From assembly GCA_963746605.1 (NCBI GenBank), contig CAVVCH010000015.1, positions 90,865-154,864 on the forward strand: DNA of 64,000 nucleotides. Reading direction: 5' to 3'. The stretch's first letter is position 1. Each line of letters opens with the position of its first letter. Made by a program: the position numbers and the translations under genes. Below are positions 1 through 8,660 of the stretch, piece by piece. The notes below the pieces were generated by a model. That model had not been told where the DNA came from. It saw only the letters and a list, made by a program, of their open reading frames with translations, and made no database searches. This DNA is from CAVQSS01 sp963746605. Lineage in GTDB: Bacteria; Desulfobacterota; RBG-13-43-22.

Positions 1-171
1 TCCAAGCCCAATAGTGGGGGAGACTTCAACCAAAATATCCACATCGCTATTTTTCTGGTTATCCCCCCGGGCATAGGACCCAAAAAGGGCCAACCGGGTC
101 AGGCCAAATCGTTTTACCAAATCAGGCTTGCGCTCTTGGAGAATGCTGAGAATTTCTTCCCTGGTTTTCAT
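1..171 (-). CDS. MNT-type nucleotidyltransferase, N-terminal part, cut by window edge
   Basis: 57 codons are visible from an ATG at 171, and the gene runs off the left edge. Residues 31-36 read GSYARG and 42-47 read SDVDIL, which is the GS-x(n)-DxD signature of minimal nucleotidyltransferases of the DNA polymerase beta superfamily; Asp43 and Asp45 would bind metal. Family members of this size are often the MntA half of HEPN/MNT toxin-antitoxin pairs, where they adenylylate the HEPN toxin. The partner, if any, would lie left of the window. Its 5' end overlaps the preceding reading frame by about 50 bases. Family assignment is firm; the toxin-antitoxin role is inference. Confidence 0.75.
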   Translation of the reverse strand, partial: MKTREEILSILQERKPDLVKRFGLTRLALFGSYARGDNQKNSDVDILVEVSPTIGLG

Positions 172-412
172 ACCGAATCCTCCGATTGAAACGGCTTCCC
201 CGCCAGACTGTCCAGCCACTTAATTCCTTATAACGGGGAGGCCTTGACGGAATGGTCTGTTCCCTTTTTAACTTCTTTTCCGCCAGCTTAACCTGGATTT
301 GCTCTTTAAGGGCCTTCATATCCGCCTTTCTCTTTTTTGTTGAAGTGGTTTGATAGAGGTCCACGACATCGGAGACACGGCCGGCGACCATGAACTGGTC
401 CACCCTCTCCAC
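122..412 (-). CDS. small charged protein of unknown function downstream of hsdM remnant
   Basis: 96-codon frame starting at a GTG (412), a few bases after the stop of the hsdM remnant. The first ~60 residues are rich in Lys, Arg and Glu and look helical (for example KKRKADMKALKEQIQVKLAE); the rest overlaps the start of the nucleotidyltransferase gene in another frame and has no protein-like features. I do not recognise a family. The position directly behind an hsdM tail suggests it was part of a restriction-modification operon. It may be a real small gene whose 3' end has been overrun, or only a relic. Confidence 0.35.
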   Translation of the reverse strand: MERVDQFMVAGRVSDVVDLYQTTSTKKRKADMKALKEQIQVKLAEKKLKREQTIPSRPPRYKELSGWTVWRGSRFNRRIRYENQGRNSQHSPRAQA

Positions 413-415
413 TTC

Positions 416-805
416 TTATTTCCCATTGATAGCCACCATGATCTCTTTGAAACTTTCCACCGCCGCCTCGAGGTTCTCGATGATGTCATCGGCCAAGAGG
501 TCCGGGTCAGGCAGATTGCCGAGGTCGGCAAGACTTTTATCCTTGATCCAGGTAATATCGAGGCTGGTCTTGTCGCGGTTGATAATTTCCTCATAAGAAA
601 ACTTGCGCCAGCGGCCTTCGGGATTGCTCTCAGGGTGCCAGGTCTCTTTTCGTTTTTTCCTGTTGGCCGGGTTATAACACTTGATAAAATCTTGGAGGTC
701 TTCAAACTTCAAAGGCGATTTCTTGAGGGTATGGCGGATGTTGGTCCGGTAATCGTATATCCAGACCTCACTCGTCCAGTCTTGAGAAGCTTCTCTCTCG
801 GCCGA
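416..805 (-). pseudogene. hsdM: C-terminal remnant of type I restriction-modification methyltransferase HsdM
   Basis: The minus-strand frame from 805 to 416 reads DWTSEVWIYDYRTN, then LKFEDLQDFIKCYNPANRKK, GRWRKFSYEEIINRDKTSLD and LPDPDLLADDIIENLEAAVE. These are the conserved C-terminal blocks of type I N6-adenine methyltransferase subunits (HsdM). A TGA interrupts the frame at 806-808, and no HsdM catalytic region (GxG or NPPF motif) is found upstream, so only about the last 130 of ~500-800 residues remain. No HsdS or HsdR is in the window. I read this as the broken end of a lost restriction-modification locus. Confidence 0.8.
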
Positions 806-1109
806 TCATCTCTGGGCCAGTTTCTGATGCCCGCCCCTTTGCTTTTATCCGGCACGTCCCTTTATCCTCTTTTTAGGGCTGAGAACCTAAATTGCATCCC
901 AAGGGAGTTGATATTTTTCCTGATTTCTCTTTCGAATCGGGCCGACTCGGAAAAAAGTTCCATAAGGGGGTATAAATCGATTCCTGCCCATTAAAACAAA
1001 ATAAAACAAAAAAATCAAAGGGTTTTGCTTTGAAGTGTTATCGTGGTCGGGAATAATCTTTAAGGTCAATCTTGGGGAGGTCTGGCGGACAGTTTCCGGC
1101 GTACCAAAC
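806..1109. other. gene-free stretch beside hsdM relic
   Basis: About 300 bases between the broken end of the hsdM remnant and the terminator of the SH3 gene. It includes an AT-rich tract near 990-1020. I see no coding signal on either strand and no structured RNA. Confidence 0.5.
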
Positions 1110-1135
1110 AAAAAGCCCCCTATTCGGAGGCTTTT
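1110..1135 (-). terminator. rho-independent terminator of the SH3-domain gene
   Basis: Inverted repeat AAAAGCC (1111-1117) / GGCTTTT (1129-1135), with extra inner C-G pairs. Read on the minus strand it ends in a run of T. It lies about 25 bases after the stop codon of the SH3-domain gene. Confidence 0.7.
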
Positions 1136-1159
1136 GGGCAATTTCTGAGGAACAAGGGG

Positions 1160-1816
1160 CTAATAATACTTGGAAGTCTTCTTTTTCCCCCGGCTGGCCA
1201 GCCAACCGAGGATAAGCCCGATAAAGAGCACGCCCGAACCGGACAAAAACCACCAGATTTGTTCGTTGAGGTGCTGGTTTTTTCCTCTTTGCTGGTTGGC
1301 AGCGGCCTGCTGCTTCAAGTCATTAATCTGCTTCTCGAGTTGATCGTTGCGGGCCTTCATTTGATTCAGTTCCGGGGCCACCCGGTCCTGCTTTTCCTGC
1401 TGCAGGTCGTGCAAAACTTTTTTCCCCTCCTCCTGTTCCTTCAGCAGTTTTTCCCGTTCCTGCTTAAAGCTTTCCAGTTGTTTCGACAAGGCCAGATTTT
1501 GATCTTTTACCCCTTTGAGTTCCTCCTGCGCCTTGGGGTCCATGGCAGTCGTCGTCCTGAGCTGGTCCACCAGAAAACGGGTGGCCACCCAACCGACGGA
1601 CCCATTGGGCAGTTTGACTTTCGTCCAATTTTGATCGCCTTCCAGGACCTCCACCCGGTCCCCGGTCTTGACCGAGGCTACAAACTTTTGCTCAATCCCG
1701 ATCCCGGACCGGACGCCGACCTCTATACGATCGGTAATGAACATGGTTTTAGCCCAGAGGGGTGAAGAGGAAAGGAGCATCAACCCTAACACGGCAGACC
1801 ACAGGCGTCTCATCAT
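1160..1816 (-). CDS. SH3-domain protein with coiled coil and C-terminal membrane anchor
   Basis: 218 residues. It starts with a cleavable signal peptide (hydrophobic residues ~5-20 ending SSSPLWA), followed by a bacterial SH3 domain (~24-85) containing VRSGIGIEQK, GDRVEVLEGDQNWTKVKLPN and GWVATRFL. A long charged coiled coil spans ~95-180, a single transmembrane helix ~187-207, and a short basic tail GKKKTSKYY ends the protein. This order matches the TIGR04211 SH3-and-anchor family, related to E. coli YgiM, so it should be a periplasmic SH3 domain tethered to the inner membrane. The ligand is unknown. Start is the first of two adjacent ATG codons (1816 or 1813). It stands alone, with its own terminator. 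Confidence 0.85.
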   Translation of the reverse strand: MMRRLWSAVLGLMLLSSSPLWAKTMFITDRIEVGVRSGIGIEQKFVASVKTGDRVEVLEGDQNWTKVKLPNGSVGWVATRFLVDQLRTTTAMDPKAQEELKGVKDQNLALSKQLESFKQEREKLLKEQEEGKKVLHDLQQEKQDRVAPELNQMKARNDQLEKQINDLKQQAAANQQRGKNQHLNEQIWWFLSGSGVLFIGLILGWLASRGKKKTSKYY

Positions 1817-1924
1817 GGCGGGCCCCCTTTTGGGTTATATTAATTTAGCGGCGAATGGATTCTAATGAATTAAAAACGGCAAGTCAAACGAATTAGGCCC
1901 GAAAATCAAGCGAAAGCAACTTTT

Positions 1925-1960
1925 AAAACAAAAAGCCCCCGAGCGGGGGCTTTTTGTTTT
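1925..1960 (-). terminator. strong rho-independent terminator of groES-groEL
   Basis: Perfect stem AAAAAGCCCCC (1930-1940) and GGGGGCTTTTT (1945-1955) with a 4-base loop. The pairing extends outward through A/T pairs to 1925 and 1960. It sits ~20 bases past the groEL stop. Confidence 0.9.
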
Positions 1961-1978
1961 TCTGGGATTGATTGAATT

Positions 1979-3629
1979 TTAATACATGCCGCCCATGCCG
2001 CCCATACCACCCATACCGCCGCCCGGAGGCATCCCCGGCATGGCTTCCTTGGGTGCGGGCTTCTCGGCCACCATGGCTTCGGTGGTCAAAAGCAGCGAGG
2101 CTACGGAAGCCGCATTCTGCAAGGCAAAGCGGGTGACCTTGGTCGGGTCGATGACCCCGGCCTTCATCAGGTCTTCATAAACGCCGGTTTCGGCGTTGAA
2201 GCCGGTCGCGCCTTTTTCGGACTTCAATTTCTCGACCACCACGGAACCCTCAAAGCCGGCGTTGTTGGCGATCTGACGGACCGGTTCCTCTAAGGCCCGG
2301 CGAATGATGTTGACCCCTAAGGCCTCCTCGCCTTCCGCCTTGACTTTGTCCAGTCCGGCGATGCTGCGCAGCAGGGCCACGCCGCCGCCGGGAACGATGC
2401 CTTCCTCAACCGCCGCGCGGGTGGCGTTCAAAGCGTCCTCAACGCGGGCCTTCTTTTCCTTCATCTCGGTCTCGGTGGCGGCCCCCACATTGATGACGGC
2501 CACGCCGCCGATCAACTTGGCCAGACGCTCCTGCAGTTTCTCCCGGTCATAATCGGAGGTGGTCTCATCGATCTGGGCCCGGATCTGTTTCACGCGGCCT
2601 TCGAGAGCCGACTTTTCCCCGCCGCCGTCGACGATGGTCGTATTGTCCTTATCGATACTGACCCGTTTGGCGGTGCCTAAGTCCTTTAAGGCTCACATTT
2701 TCCAGCTTGATCCCCAAGTCTTCGGAGATCATCTGGCCGCCGGTTAAAATGGCGATGTCTTCCAGCATGGCCTTCCGTCGATCCCCGAAGCCCGGGGCCT
2801 TGACGGCGGCACAAGAGAAGGTGCCCCGCAGTTTATTCACCACCAGGGTGGCCAGGGCCTCGCCCTCGACTTCCTCGGCAATGATGACCAGGGGACGGCC
2901 CATCTTGGCGATCTGCTCCAGCAGGGGCAGCAGGTCTTTCATGTTGCTGATCTTTTTCTCGTTGATCAGGATGTAAGGATCGTTCAAAACGGAGGTCATT
3001 TTTTCCGGGTCGGTCACGAAATAGGGAGAGATGTAACCCCGATCGAACTGCATGCCTTCAACCACCTCCAGGGTGGTTTCCATGCTTTTGGCCTCTTCCA
3101 CGGTGATAACGCCTTCTTTGCCGACTTTTTCCATGGCCTCTGCGATAATATTGCCGATGGTGGAGTCGTTGTTGGCCGAAATGGTCCCGACCTGGGCGAT
3201 TTCTTTGTGGTCCTTGGTGGGTTTGCTGATCTTTTTCAGCTCTTCTATCACCTGATCCACGGCCTTTTCAATCCCCCGCTTGATGGCCATGGGATTGCTG
3301 CCGGCCGCCACTAACTTGGACCCCTCGCGATAGATGGACTGAGCCAACAGGGTCGCGGTGGTGGTCCCGTCACCGGCCACATCGCTGGTCTTGGAGGCCA
3401 CTTCCTTCACCATCTGGGCCCCCATATTTTCAAACTTATCCTCTAATTCGATCTCCTTGGCTACCGTAACGCCGTCCTTGGTAATCGTTGGGGAACCGAA
3501 AGATTTGTCCAAAATCACGTTGCGGCCCTTGGGGCCCAAGGTTACCTTAACCGCATCGGCCAGGGTATCGATACCCTTGGCCATGGCCTCGCGGGCTTTG
3601 ACACTATAGCGAATCTCTTTAGCTGACAT
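1979..3629 (-). CDS. groEL: chaperonin GroEL (Hsp60), with a one-base frameshift in the sequence
   Basis: ATP-dependent folding chamber subunit working with GroES in the cytosol. The frame from ATG 3629 shows the ATP site GDGTTTATLLAQ (~86-97) and runs to VSLKGLRH, where it leaves the family sequence. The rest continues in another frame (RVSIDKDNTT, then KSALEGRVKQIRAQIDETTS) to the Gly-Met tail GGMGGMGGMGGMY. One extra base in the run TTT at 2685-2687 explains this; without it the gene codes 549 residues, the usual length. GroES precedes it by 11 bases, and CIRCE and a promoter lie upstream. The frame is otherwise intact, so I think the shift is a sequence error, not decay. Confidence 0.95.
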
Positions 3630-3640
3630 GTGATCCCTCC

Positions 3641-3928
3641 TTATTCCACTACGCCTAAGATATCATCTTCGCGCATCATTAAAAATTCTTCACCGTCGAT
3701 CTTGATCTCGGTCCCGGAATATTTTCCAAATAGAACCTTATCCCCGGCCTTAACGTCCATGGCAACCTTGGTCCCACTGTCCAGGACTTTCCCGGGGCCC
3801 ACGGCGATCACTTTACCCTCTTGGGGCTTTTCTTTGGCGGTATCCGGAATAATGATTCCACCTTTGGTCACCTCTTCCTCAGCAATCCGCTGAACGATGA
3901 CCCGATCATGCAATGGCCTGATCTTCAT
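3641..3928 (-). CDS. groES: co-chaperonin GroES
   Basis: 95 residues, the normal length for Hsp10. It starts MKIRPLHDRVIVQR and ends GEEFLMMREDDILGVVE, and carries the mobile-loop region EEVTKGGIIIPDTAKEKPQ (~18-36) that contacts the GroEL apical domain. It caps the GroEL chamber as a seven-subunit lid. First gene of the groES-groEL operon; the upstream CIRCE operator implies HrcA heat-shock control. Confidence 0.97.
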   Translation of the reverse strand: MKIRPLHDRVIVQRIAEEEVTKGGIIIPDTAKEKPQEGKVIAVGPGKVLDSGTKVAMDVKAGDKVLFGKYSGTEIKIDGEEFLMMREDDILGVVE

Positions 3929-3979
3929 ACTGGTACACTCCTTCCTAAATGGTTTGATTTTTTACTACAGGATGGCTTT

Positions 3980-4006
3980 TTAGCACTCATCATGTGACAG
4001 TGCTAA
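3980..4006. promoter_or_regulatory. CIRCE operator (HrcA-binding site) of groES-groEL
   Basis: TTAGCACTC - 9 bases - CAGTGCTAA. This matches the CIRCE consensus TTAGCACTC-N9-GAGTGCTAA except for one base (C instead of G at 3998). It lies between the promoter and the groES start, where the HrcA repressor would block transcription. No hrcA gene is in the window. Confidence 0.92.
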
Positions 4007-4033
4007 TATAAGGCTTAAACTTTAATATTTCAA
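4005..4033 (-). promoter_or_regulatory. sigma-70-type promoter of groES-groEL
   Basis: On the minus strand: -35 TTGAAA (4033-4028), a 17-base spacer, -10 TATATT (4010-4005). The -10 hexamer abuts and slightly overlaps the CIRCE palindrome, the usual arrangement for HrcA repression. Confidence 0.7.
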
Positions 4034-4126
4034 GCCCTAAAATTAATTTTTTTTTGGTTTATTAATTTCAGTTTTTCCAATATATTAGCCTAATAAAACC
4101 ATTGACCAGAGAAAAGGACGGCGATC

Positions 4127-5332
4127 ATGATTCCCCGGGTAAGGTTGGAAGAAATCGAAGAAATGACTTTGGCCCCCTATGCTTCGAAGAGCGCCCGGAG
4201 TCCGGGCCGTACCCTGCATGGGGACGAGCCGGATGAATTTCGGACTAATTTTCAACGGGACCGGGACCGGATACTCTACAGCAAGGCCTTTAAAGACCTC
4301 CAATACAAGACCCAGGTCTTTCTGATCAGCGAAGGGGATTTCTACCGCACCCGCTTGACCCATACCCTGGAAGTGGCCCAGCATGCCCGGACCCTGGCCC
4401 GCGCGCTAAAGCTCAACGAAGACTTGTGCGAGGCCATAGCCTACGCCCATGACATCGGCCACACCCCCTTCGGTCACACCGGTGAAGAAACGCTAAACGA
4501 GATCATGAAGCAGGAGGGGGGCTTTGAGCACAACCTCCAGAGCCTGCGGATCGTGGATCTGCTGGAAAAACGTTATCCGGCGTACGAGGGGCTGAACCTT
4601 TGCTATGAAACCCGGGAAGGGATCGCCCGCCACGCTACCACCTATGACCACCCCAGCATCCCGGAAGAATTCAAGCCGTTGGCTCAGCCGAGCCTGGAGG
4701 CCCAGGTGGTCAACATCGCCGATCCCCTGGCCTACTGCGCTCACGATTTGGAAGACGCCCTGAACGCCGGATTTTTGTCGATCAAGACGATCCATGAATT
4801 GGATAATCCGCTGGTACAAAGGGTGTTTCAGAAATGCCGGACCAAATACGACGGCTTCGAGAAAGGGGGGACCATCATTCAGGCCCGCCTGCTGGTGCGT
4901 ACCCTCATCGAGGAAACCAATATCATGGTTATTGCCCAGACCCTGGCCCGGATCGATCAATTTGGAATTGAGTCCCGGGAACAGGTCTGGAAAACAGCGG
5001 GGCCCATGGTTACGGCCCCGGAAAAAGACTGGGAGGATTTCAAGGCCTTGAAGCGGTTTCTTTTTGAGCACGTTTACAAAAGCCCCCAAGTCTGCATTAT
5101 GAACGAAAAAGGGAGACTTATCCTGACCCGTATTTTTCACCATCTGGAAAAACGCCCGGAGATGCTGCCGAAGGCTTTATTCGCTCGGATCGGGAAGGCA
5201 GGGGCCGGTCCAGCCCATCGGCGGGTGATCGTGGATTACATTTCCGGTATGACCGACCGCTACGCCATGGACCTTTATCAAATGATGTTCGAGCCCTACG
5301 AGAAAGTGATGTTCGGGTTCAGGGATTTATAG
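4127..5332 (+). CDS. dgt: dGTP triphosphohydrolase-like HD-domain protein
   Basis: 401 residues. The HD phosphohydrolase signature is clear: RLTHTLEVAQHART with His79, then YAHDIGHTPFGHTGEE with His108-Asp109, and an Asp later in the NIADPLAYCAHDLEDAL block. The N-terminal FRTNFQRDRDRILYSKAF is typical of dNTPases, which remove triphosphate from dGTP or other dNTPs. The length fits the shorter dGTPase-like subfamily rather than E. coli Dgt (~500). Single gene, divergent from groES and convergent with the LysM gene, starting from ATG 4127. Substrate preference cannot be read from sequence. Confidence 0.9.
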   Translation: MIPRVRLEEIEEMTLAPYASKSARSPGRTLHGDEPDEFRTNFQRDRDRILYSKAFKDLQYKTQVFLISEGDFYRTRLTHTLEVAQHARTLARALKLNEDLCEAIAYAHDIGHTPFGHTGEETLNEIMKQEGGFEHNLQSLRIVDLLEKRYPAYEGLNLCYETREGIARHATTYDHPSIPEEFKPLAQPSLEAQVVNIADPLAYCAHDLEDALNAGFLSIKTIHELDNPLVQRVFQKCRTKYDGFEKGGTIIQARLLVRTLIEETNIMVIAQTLARIDQFGIESREQVWKTAGPMVTAPEKDWEDFKALKRFLFEHVYKSPQVCIMNEKGRLILTRIFHHLEKRPEMLPKALFARIGKAGAGPAHRRVIVDYISGMTDRYAMDLYQMMFEPYEKVMFGFRDL

Positions 5333-5388
5333 GACGGTGAAAAGGCGAAAGGTTTTCCGGTCCCTTACCTAAAGAAAGGCAACCGATC

Positions 5389-6054
5389 CTATCGGGCAGT
5401 GCCGGAATAAATGGTCAGCAACTGGCCGACTTCCGGCCCTGCCTTGGGGGATAAATTGTTCCAGCGGCGAATGTCTTCGGGATCCACGCCGAATTTCTTG
5501 GCCAAAGAAGGTAAGGTGTCCCCGGGACGTACTTTATAGATGAAGGTCTTATGAACGGGCTTTTTCTCCTGGACTTTTTCCACCTTTTTGGCTGGAGCCG
5601 ACTCTACCTTTTTGGCTGGAGCCGATTCCATCTTTTTGACGGGTGTCGCTTCCATCTTTTTGGACAATTGGACCAATTGGCTCTGTAAGCCGGCCAGCTT
5701 TTCGGCCGTTGTCTTTTGCTCGGCCTTCAAATCTCCCAAATCTTTTAATAAGCCCCCTAAATCCGTGTTTATTTTCTGTACCTCCCCTCGTAAAGCAACT
5801 ATTTCCGGAGGTACGGAAGGCTTGGCCGGAGAAAGGGGTTTCATTCCCCAAATAAGCCAAAAGGCGTAGCCCAAGGCCGCCAGTGCGGCGACCAGGATCA
5901 GACCCAGCACCCAGCGGGTAATCGGTTTCTTTTCCGGGGTCGGTCTGACCGCCCAATCCGGGCCGCGCCGTTCCTCGAATTCCTCCAAGTCGGGGTCTAC
6001 CTCCACCCTGGGTTCCACCCGATCCTCCGGGTCATCTTTTCTTTCCATCAGCAT
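5389..6054 (-). CDS. membrane-anchored LysM-domain protein
   Basis: 221 residues. An acidic N-terminal cytoplasmic part (~1-45) is followed by one transmembrane helix (~47-70, WVLGLILVAALAALGYAFW), a coiled-coil stretch (~85-130), a low-complexity linker of about four copies of xxPxKKxES/V (~132-165), and a C-terminal LysM domain (~172-216) with YKVRPGDTLPSLAKKFGVDP. LysM binds peptidoglycan, so this should span the periplasm from inner membrane to cell wall. It lies 20 bases behind ahbA on the same strand and may be co-transcribed with the haem genes, though no functional link is evident. Confidence 0.8.
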   Translation of the reverse strand: MLMERKDDPEDRVEPRVEVDPDLEEFEERRGPDWAVRPTPEKKPITRWVLGLILVAALAALGYAFWLIWGMKPLSPAKPSVPPEIVALRGEVQKINTDLGGLLKDLGDLKAEQKTTAEKLAGLQSQLVQLSKKMEATPVKKMESAPAKKVESAPAKKVEKVQEKKPVHKTFIYKVRPGDTLPSLAKKFGVDPEDIRRWNNLSPKAGPEVGQLLTIYSGTAR

Positions 6055-6074
6055 CCCCTTAAGAAACAGACAGC

Positions 6075-6557
6075 TTAGACTTCGAAATCAACCCGGATTT
6101 TGAAAATCTTCTCTGCCGGTAAACTAATCAAATCATGCACTCCCGTAGCGGCCTTAATCTCCTCCAGGGCCTGCTCAATGGTCTTGGTAGACTCGCCGAT
6201 AAAAGTGAACCAGATGTTGTAATCCGCATCCCGCTCGTAGTTGTGGGTGACTCCCGGGTAGCGATTGACGGTGTCGATGAAGTCGTCCAGCTTCTCCTCC
6301 GGCACTTTGGCCGCGCAAAGGGTGCTGGTAAACCCCAGACGGCGGGAATTGAAATTAGCCCCGATACGGCGAATGATCCCTTCATTCTTTAGCCGGGACA
6401 CCCTCCGGATGACTTCTTTTTCGGATAGGCCAAATTTTTTTCCCACTTCCCGGAAAGGATGAGACCTTAAGGGAAAGTGGGATTGGATCTCGTTTAAGAT
6501 CTCCCGATCGATTCGATCCATCTTGACCGGTTTCACCGTCTCAGCGGAGGGGCTCAT
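6075..6557 (-). CDS. ahbA: siroheme decarboxylase subunit, AhbA type (Lrp/AsnC-like)
   Basis: 160 residues from ATG 6557, which overlaps the ahbD stop as ATGA; this fixes the start over upstream ATGs. It has an AsnC/Lrp-like winged helix (DREILNEIQSHFPLRSHPF; SEKEVIRRVSRLKNEGIIRR) followed by an RAM-like domain with PGVTHNYERDADYNIWFTFI. These are hallmarks of AhbA/NirD-type proteins, which act as enzymes: the AhbAB pair removes two carboxyl groups from siroheme on the alternative haem route. The IGANFNSRRLGF block fits AhbA better than AhbB. The AhbB partner is not in this window. Confidence 0.8.
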   Translation of the reverse strand: MSPSAETVKPVKMDRIDREILNEIQSHFPLRSHPFREVGKKFGLSEKEVIRRVSRLKNEGIIRRIGANFNSRRLGFTSTLCAAKVPEEKLDDFIDTVNRYPGVTHNYERDADYNIWFTFIGESTKTIEQALEEIKAATGVHDLISLPAEKIFKIRVDFEV

Positions 6558-7660
6558 GAAAGGATCTCGCCGCCCACCCGGCGTTTGGGTTGGTAGCTGC
6601 ATAGCGGCTCCTCGGCTAAATAATTCCCGGTTGCCGCGAAGGCGCGAGCCCGGCATCCTCCACAGACCCGAAAATATTCACACTGCCCGCACTTGCCCTG
6701 GTATCGCGATTTGTCCCTCAGGGCTGAAAAGACCGGTGACTTTTCCCAGATGGTTTTAAATGTTTCTTTTCGGACATTGCCGGCTTCGATTTCCAGATAA
6801 CCGCAGGGTTGAACCTGCCCCCGGTGGGAAATAAAACAAAAACCGGTCCCGCCCAGGCAGCCTCGGGTCATGGCATCGAGGCCATGGGTTTTAGGTGTAA
6901 TTTCCTTTCCTTCCTGATGGGCCAGCTCCCGAAGGATCCGGTAATAATGGGGGGCGCAGGTGGCTTTGATGGGCAGAGGAAATTCATCCTTTCTCTGGAT
7001 CAGCCCGGTTAAGGTTTGCTCATAATCCTCCGCCGAAATGGTCTGCTCCGTTAAAGACCGGCCCCGTCCGGTGGGAACCAGCATGAAAATGTGGTGGGCC
7101 ACGGCCCCCAGTTGTTTAACCAGTTCCTGGATTTGAGGCAATTCCTGCAAATTGAGCCGCGTGACGGTGGTATTGATTTGAAATTCCAGGCCCACCGCTT
7201 TGGCGGCCTCAACTCCCTTAAGTACCCCGGCATAGGCCCCCGGCATTTGGCGGAAATGATCGTGGCCCTCGGCGGTGGCGCCGTCCAGGCTGATGCTGAT
7301 TCGTTGAATGCCGGCGGTTTTTAATTGTAAGGCCGTGGCCGGATCCAGCAGGGTACCGTTCACGGCCATGACCATGCGCAATCCCAGTTCGTGGCCATGA
7401 CGAGCCAGTTCAAATATGTCCGGGCGCAACAGGGGCTCTCCTCCGGTCAGGATGATCACCGGCTGACCCACTTCCCGGATTTGGTTTAATAGTCCCAGTC
7501 CCTCGTCCGTGGTCAGTTCGTCGTCATAGGGCCCGAGGGCCGCCGAGGCCCGGCAATGGAGGCAGGACAGGTTGCACTGCCGGGTCACCTCCCAGGCCAC
7601 CAGCCGCACCGGAGGGATCGATGACGATCCTTTCATTGCACTTTCAGCGGGCGGATGCAT
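6554..7660 (-). CDS. ahbD: radical SAM haem synthase, AhbD type (SPASM domain)
   Basis: 368 residues from ATG 7660, one base after the hemB stop. The radical SAM cluster motif is CNLSCLHC (Cys29, 33, 36) in EVTRQCNLSCLHCRASA, with GGEPLLRPD for SAM binding. The C-terminal SPASM-type region holds many Cys: CLGGTGFC, QPCGYLEIEAGN, CGQCEYFRVCGGCRARA and a final PLC. This pattern matches AhbD, which converts Fe-coproporphyrin III to haem by oxidative decarboxylation in sulfate reducers and methanogens. Its place between hemB and ahbA supports this. NirJ of haem d1 synthesis is the close alternative, but there is no nirS here. Confidence 0.8.
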   Translation of the reverse strand: MHPPAESAMKGSSSIPPVRLVAWEVTRQCNLSCLHCRASAALGPYDDELTTDEGLGLLNQIREVGQPVIILTGGEPLLRPDIFELARHGHELGLRMVMAVNGTLLDPATALQLKTAGIQRISISLDGATAEGHDHFRQMPGAYAGVLKGVEAAKAVGLEFQINTTVTRLNLQELPQIQELVKQLGAVAHHIFMLVPTGRGRSLTEQTISAEDYEQTLTGLIQRKDEFPLPIKATCAPHYYRILRELAHQEGKEITPKTHGLDAMTRGCLGGTGFCFISHRGQVQPCGYLEIEAGNVRKETFKTIWEKSPVFSALRDKSRYQGKCGQCEYFRVCGGCRARAFAATGNYLAEEPLCSYQPKRRVGGEILS

Positions 7661-7661
7661 T

Positions 7662-8639
7662 TTACCGGTTCTGCAGCAGGGCCGCCGCCTGTTTGGCAAA
7701 ATAAGTCAAGATCAGGTCGGCCCCGGCCCGGCGAATACTGATGAGCATTTCCATCATCACTTTTTCTTCATCCAGCCAGCCCTGCTGGGCCGCAGCTTTA
7801 ACCATGGCGTACTCGCCACTGACGTTATAGGCTGCCACCGGCAGGTCGAATTCCTCCCGGACCTTGGCAATCACATCCAGGTAGGCGAGGGCCGGTTTGA
7901 CCATGAGGATGTCCGCCCCTTCTTCCATGTCCAGGGTAGCCTCCCGGATCGCTTCCCGCACATTGGGGGGATCCATTTGATAGGATTTTCGATCACCGAA
8001 TTGGGGGGCCGATTCGGCGGCCTCCCGGAAGGGTCCGTAAAAGGCCGAGGCGTATTTGGCGGAATAGGCCATGATGGGGATGTGTTCAAAACCGTTTTCA
8101 TCCAGGGCCTGACGGATTTCGGCCACCCGGCCATCCATCATATCGCTGGGGGCGACCATATCCGCCCCGGCTTTGACCTGAGAGAGGGCCGTCCGAGCCA
8201 GGAGTTCCAAGGTGGCGTCATTATCCACTTCTCCCTGGCGGATAAGTCCGCAATGGCCGTGGCTCATGTATTCGCAGAGGCAGACGTCGCCGATAACCAG
8301 CAAGTCCGGGACGTTATCTTTAAGGGCTTTCATCGCCCGTTGAATGATCCCTTCGGCGGCGTAGGCCCCGGAAGCCCGATCATCCTTCTTGTCCGGGATC
8401 CCGAACAGGATAATGGCCGGTATTCGGGCCGCCAGGATTTCCTGGGCCTCTTTGATCAATTCATCGACGGACAGCTGAAATACGCCGGGCATGGAGGCTA
8501 TCGGGCGCCGCACCCCTTTGCCCGGGACTACGAACAAGGGATAAATCAGGTTGTCCACCGATAAGGTGGTTTCTCGAATCATGCGGCGAAAGGATTCGTT
8601 TTTTCGCAAGCGCCGCGGGCGATAATCAGGGAAAAGCAT
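7662..8639 (-). CDS. hemB: delta-aminolevulinic acid dehydratase (porphobilinogen synthase)
   Basis: 325 residues, family length. It condenses two 5-aminolevulinate molecules to porphobilinogen, the first common tetrapyrrole step. The zinc-site motif DVCLCEYMSHGHCG has Cys120, Cys122 and Cys130, so this is a Zn-dependent enzyme. The two active lysines lie in MAYSAKYAS (~199) and ILMVKPAL (~252). It heads the hemB-ahbD-ahbA run with a one-base gap to ahbD, so the cell pairs the shared early step with the siroheme-dependent late steps. Confidence 0.97.
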   Translation of the reverse strand: MLFPDYRPRRLRKNESFRRMIRETTLSVDNLIYPLFVVPGKGVRRPIASMPGVFQLSVDELIKEAQEILAARIPAIILFGIPDKKDDRASGAYAAEGIIQRAMKALKDNVPDLLVIGDVCLCEYMSHGHCGLIRQGEVDNDATLELLARTALSQVKAGADMVAPSDMMDGRVAEIRQALDENGFEHIPIMAYSAKYASAFYGPFREAAESAPQFGDRKSYQMDPPNVREAIREATLDMEEGADILMVKPALAYLDVIAKVREEFDLPVAAYNVSGEYAMVKAAAQQGWLDEEKVMMEMLISIRRAGADLILTYFAKQAAALLQNR

Positions 8640-8660
8640 AATTCCTCCTGAAAAAACGAT

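Noticed and set aside
350..994. 214-codon plus-strand frame opposite the hsdM relic
   Set aside because: Antisense of recognisable HsdM text; no protein-like features.
7572..8564. 330-codon plus-strand frame opposite hemB
   Set aside because: Shadow frame; hemB is unmistakable on the other strand.
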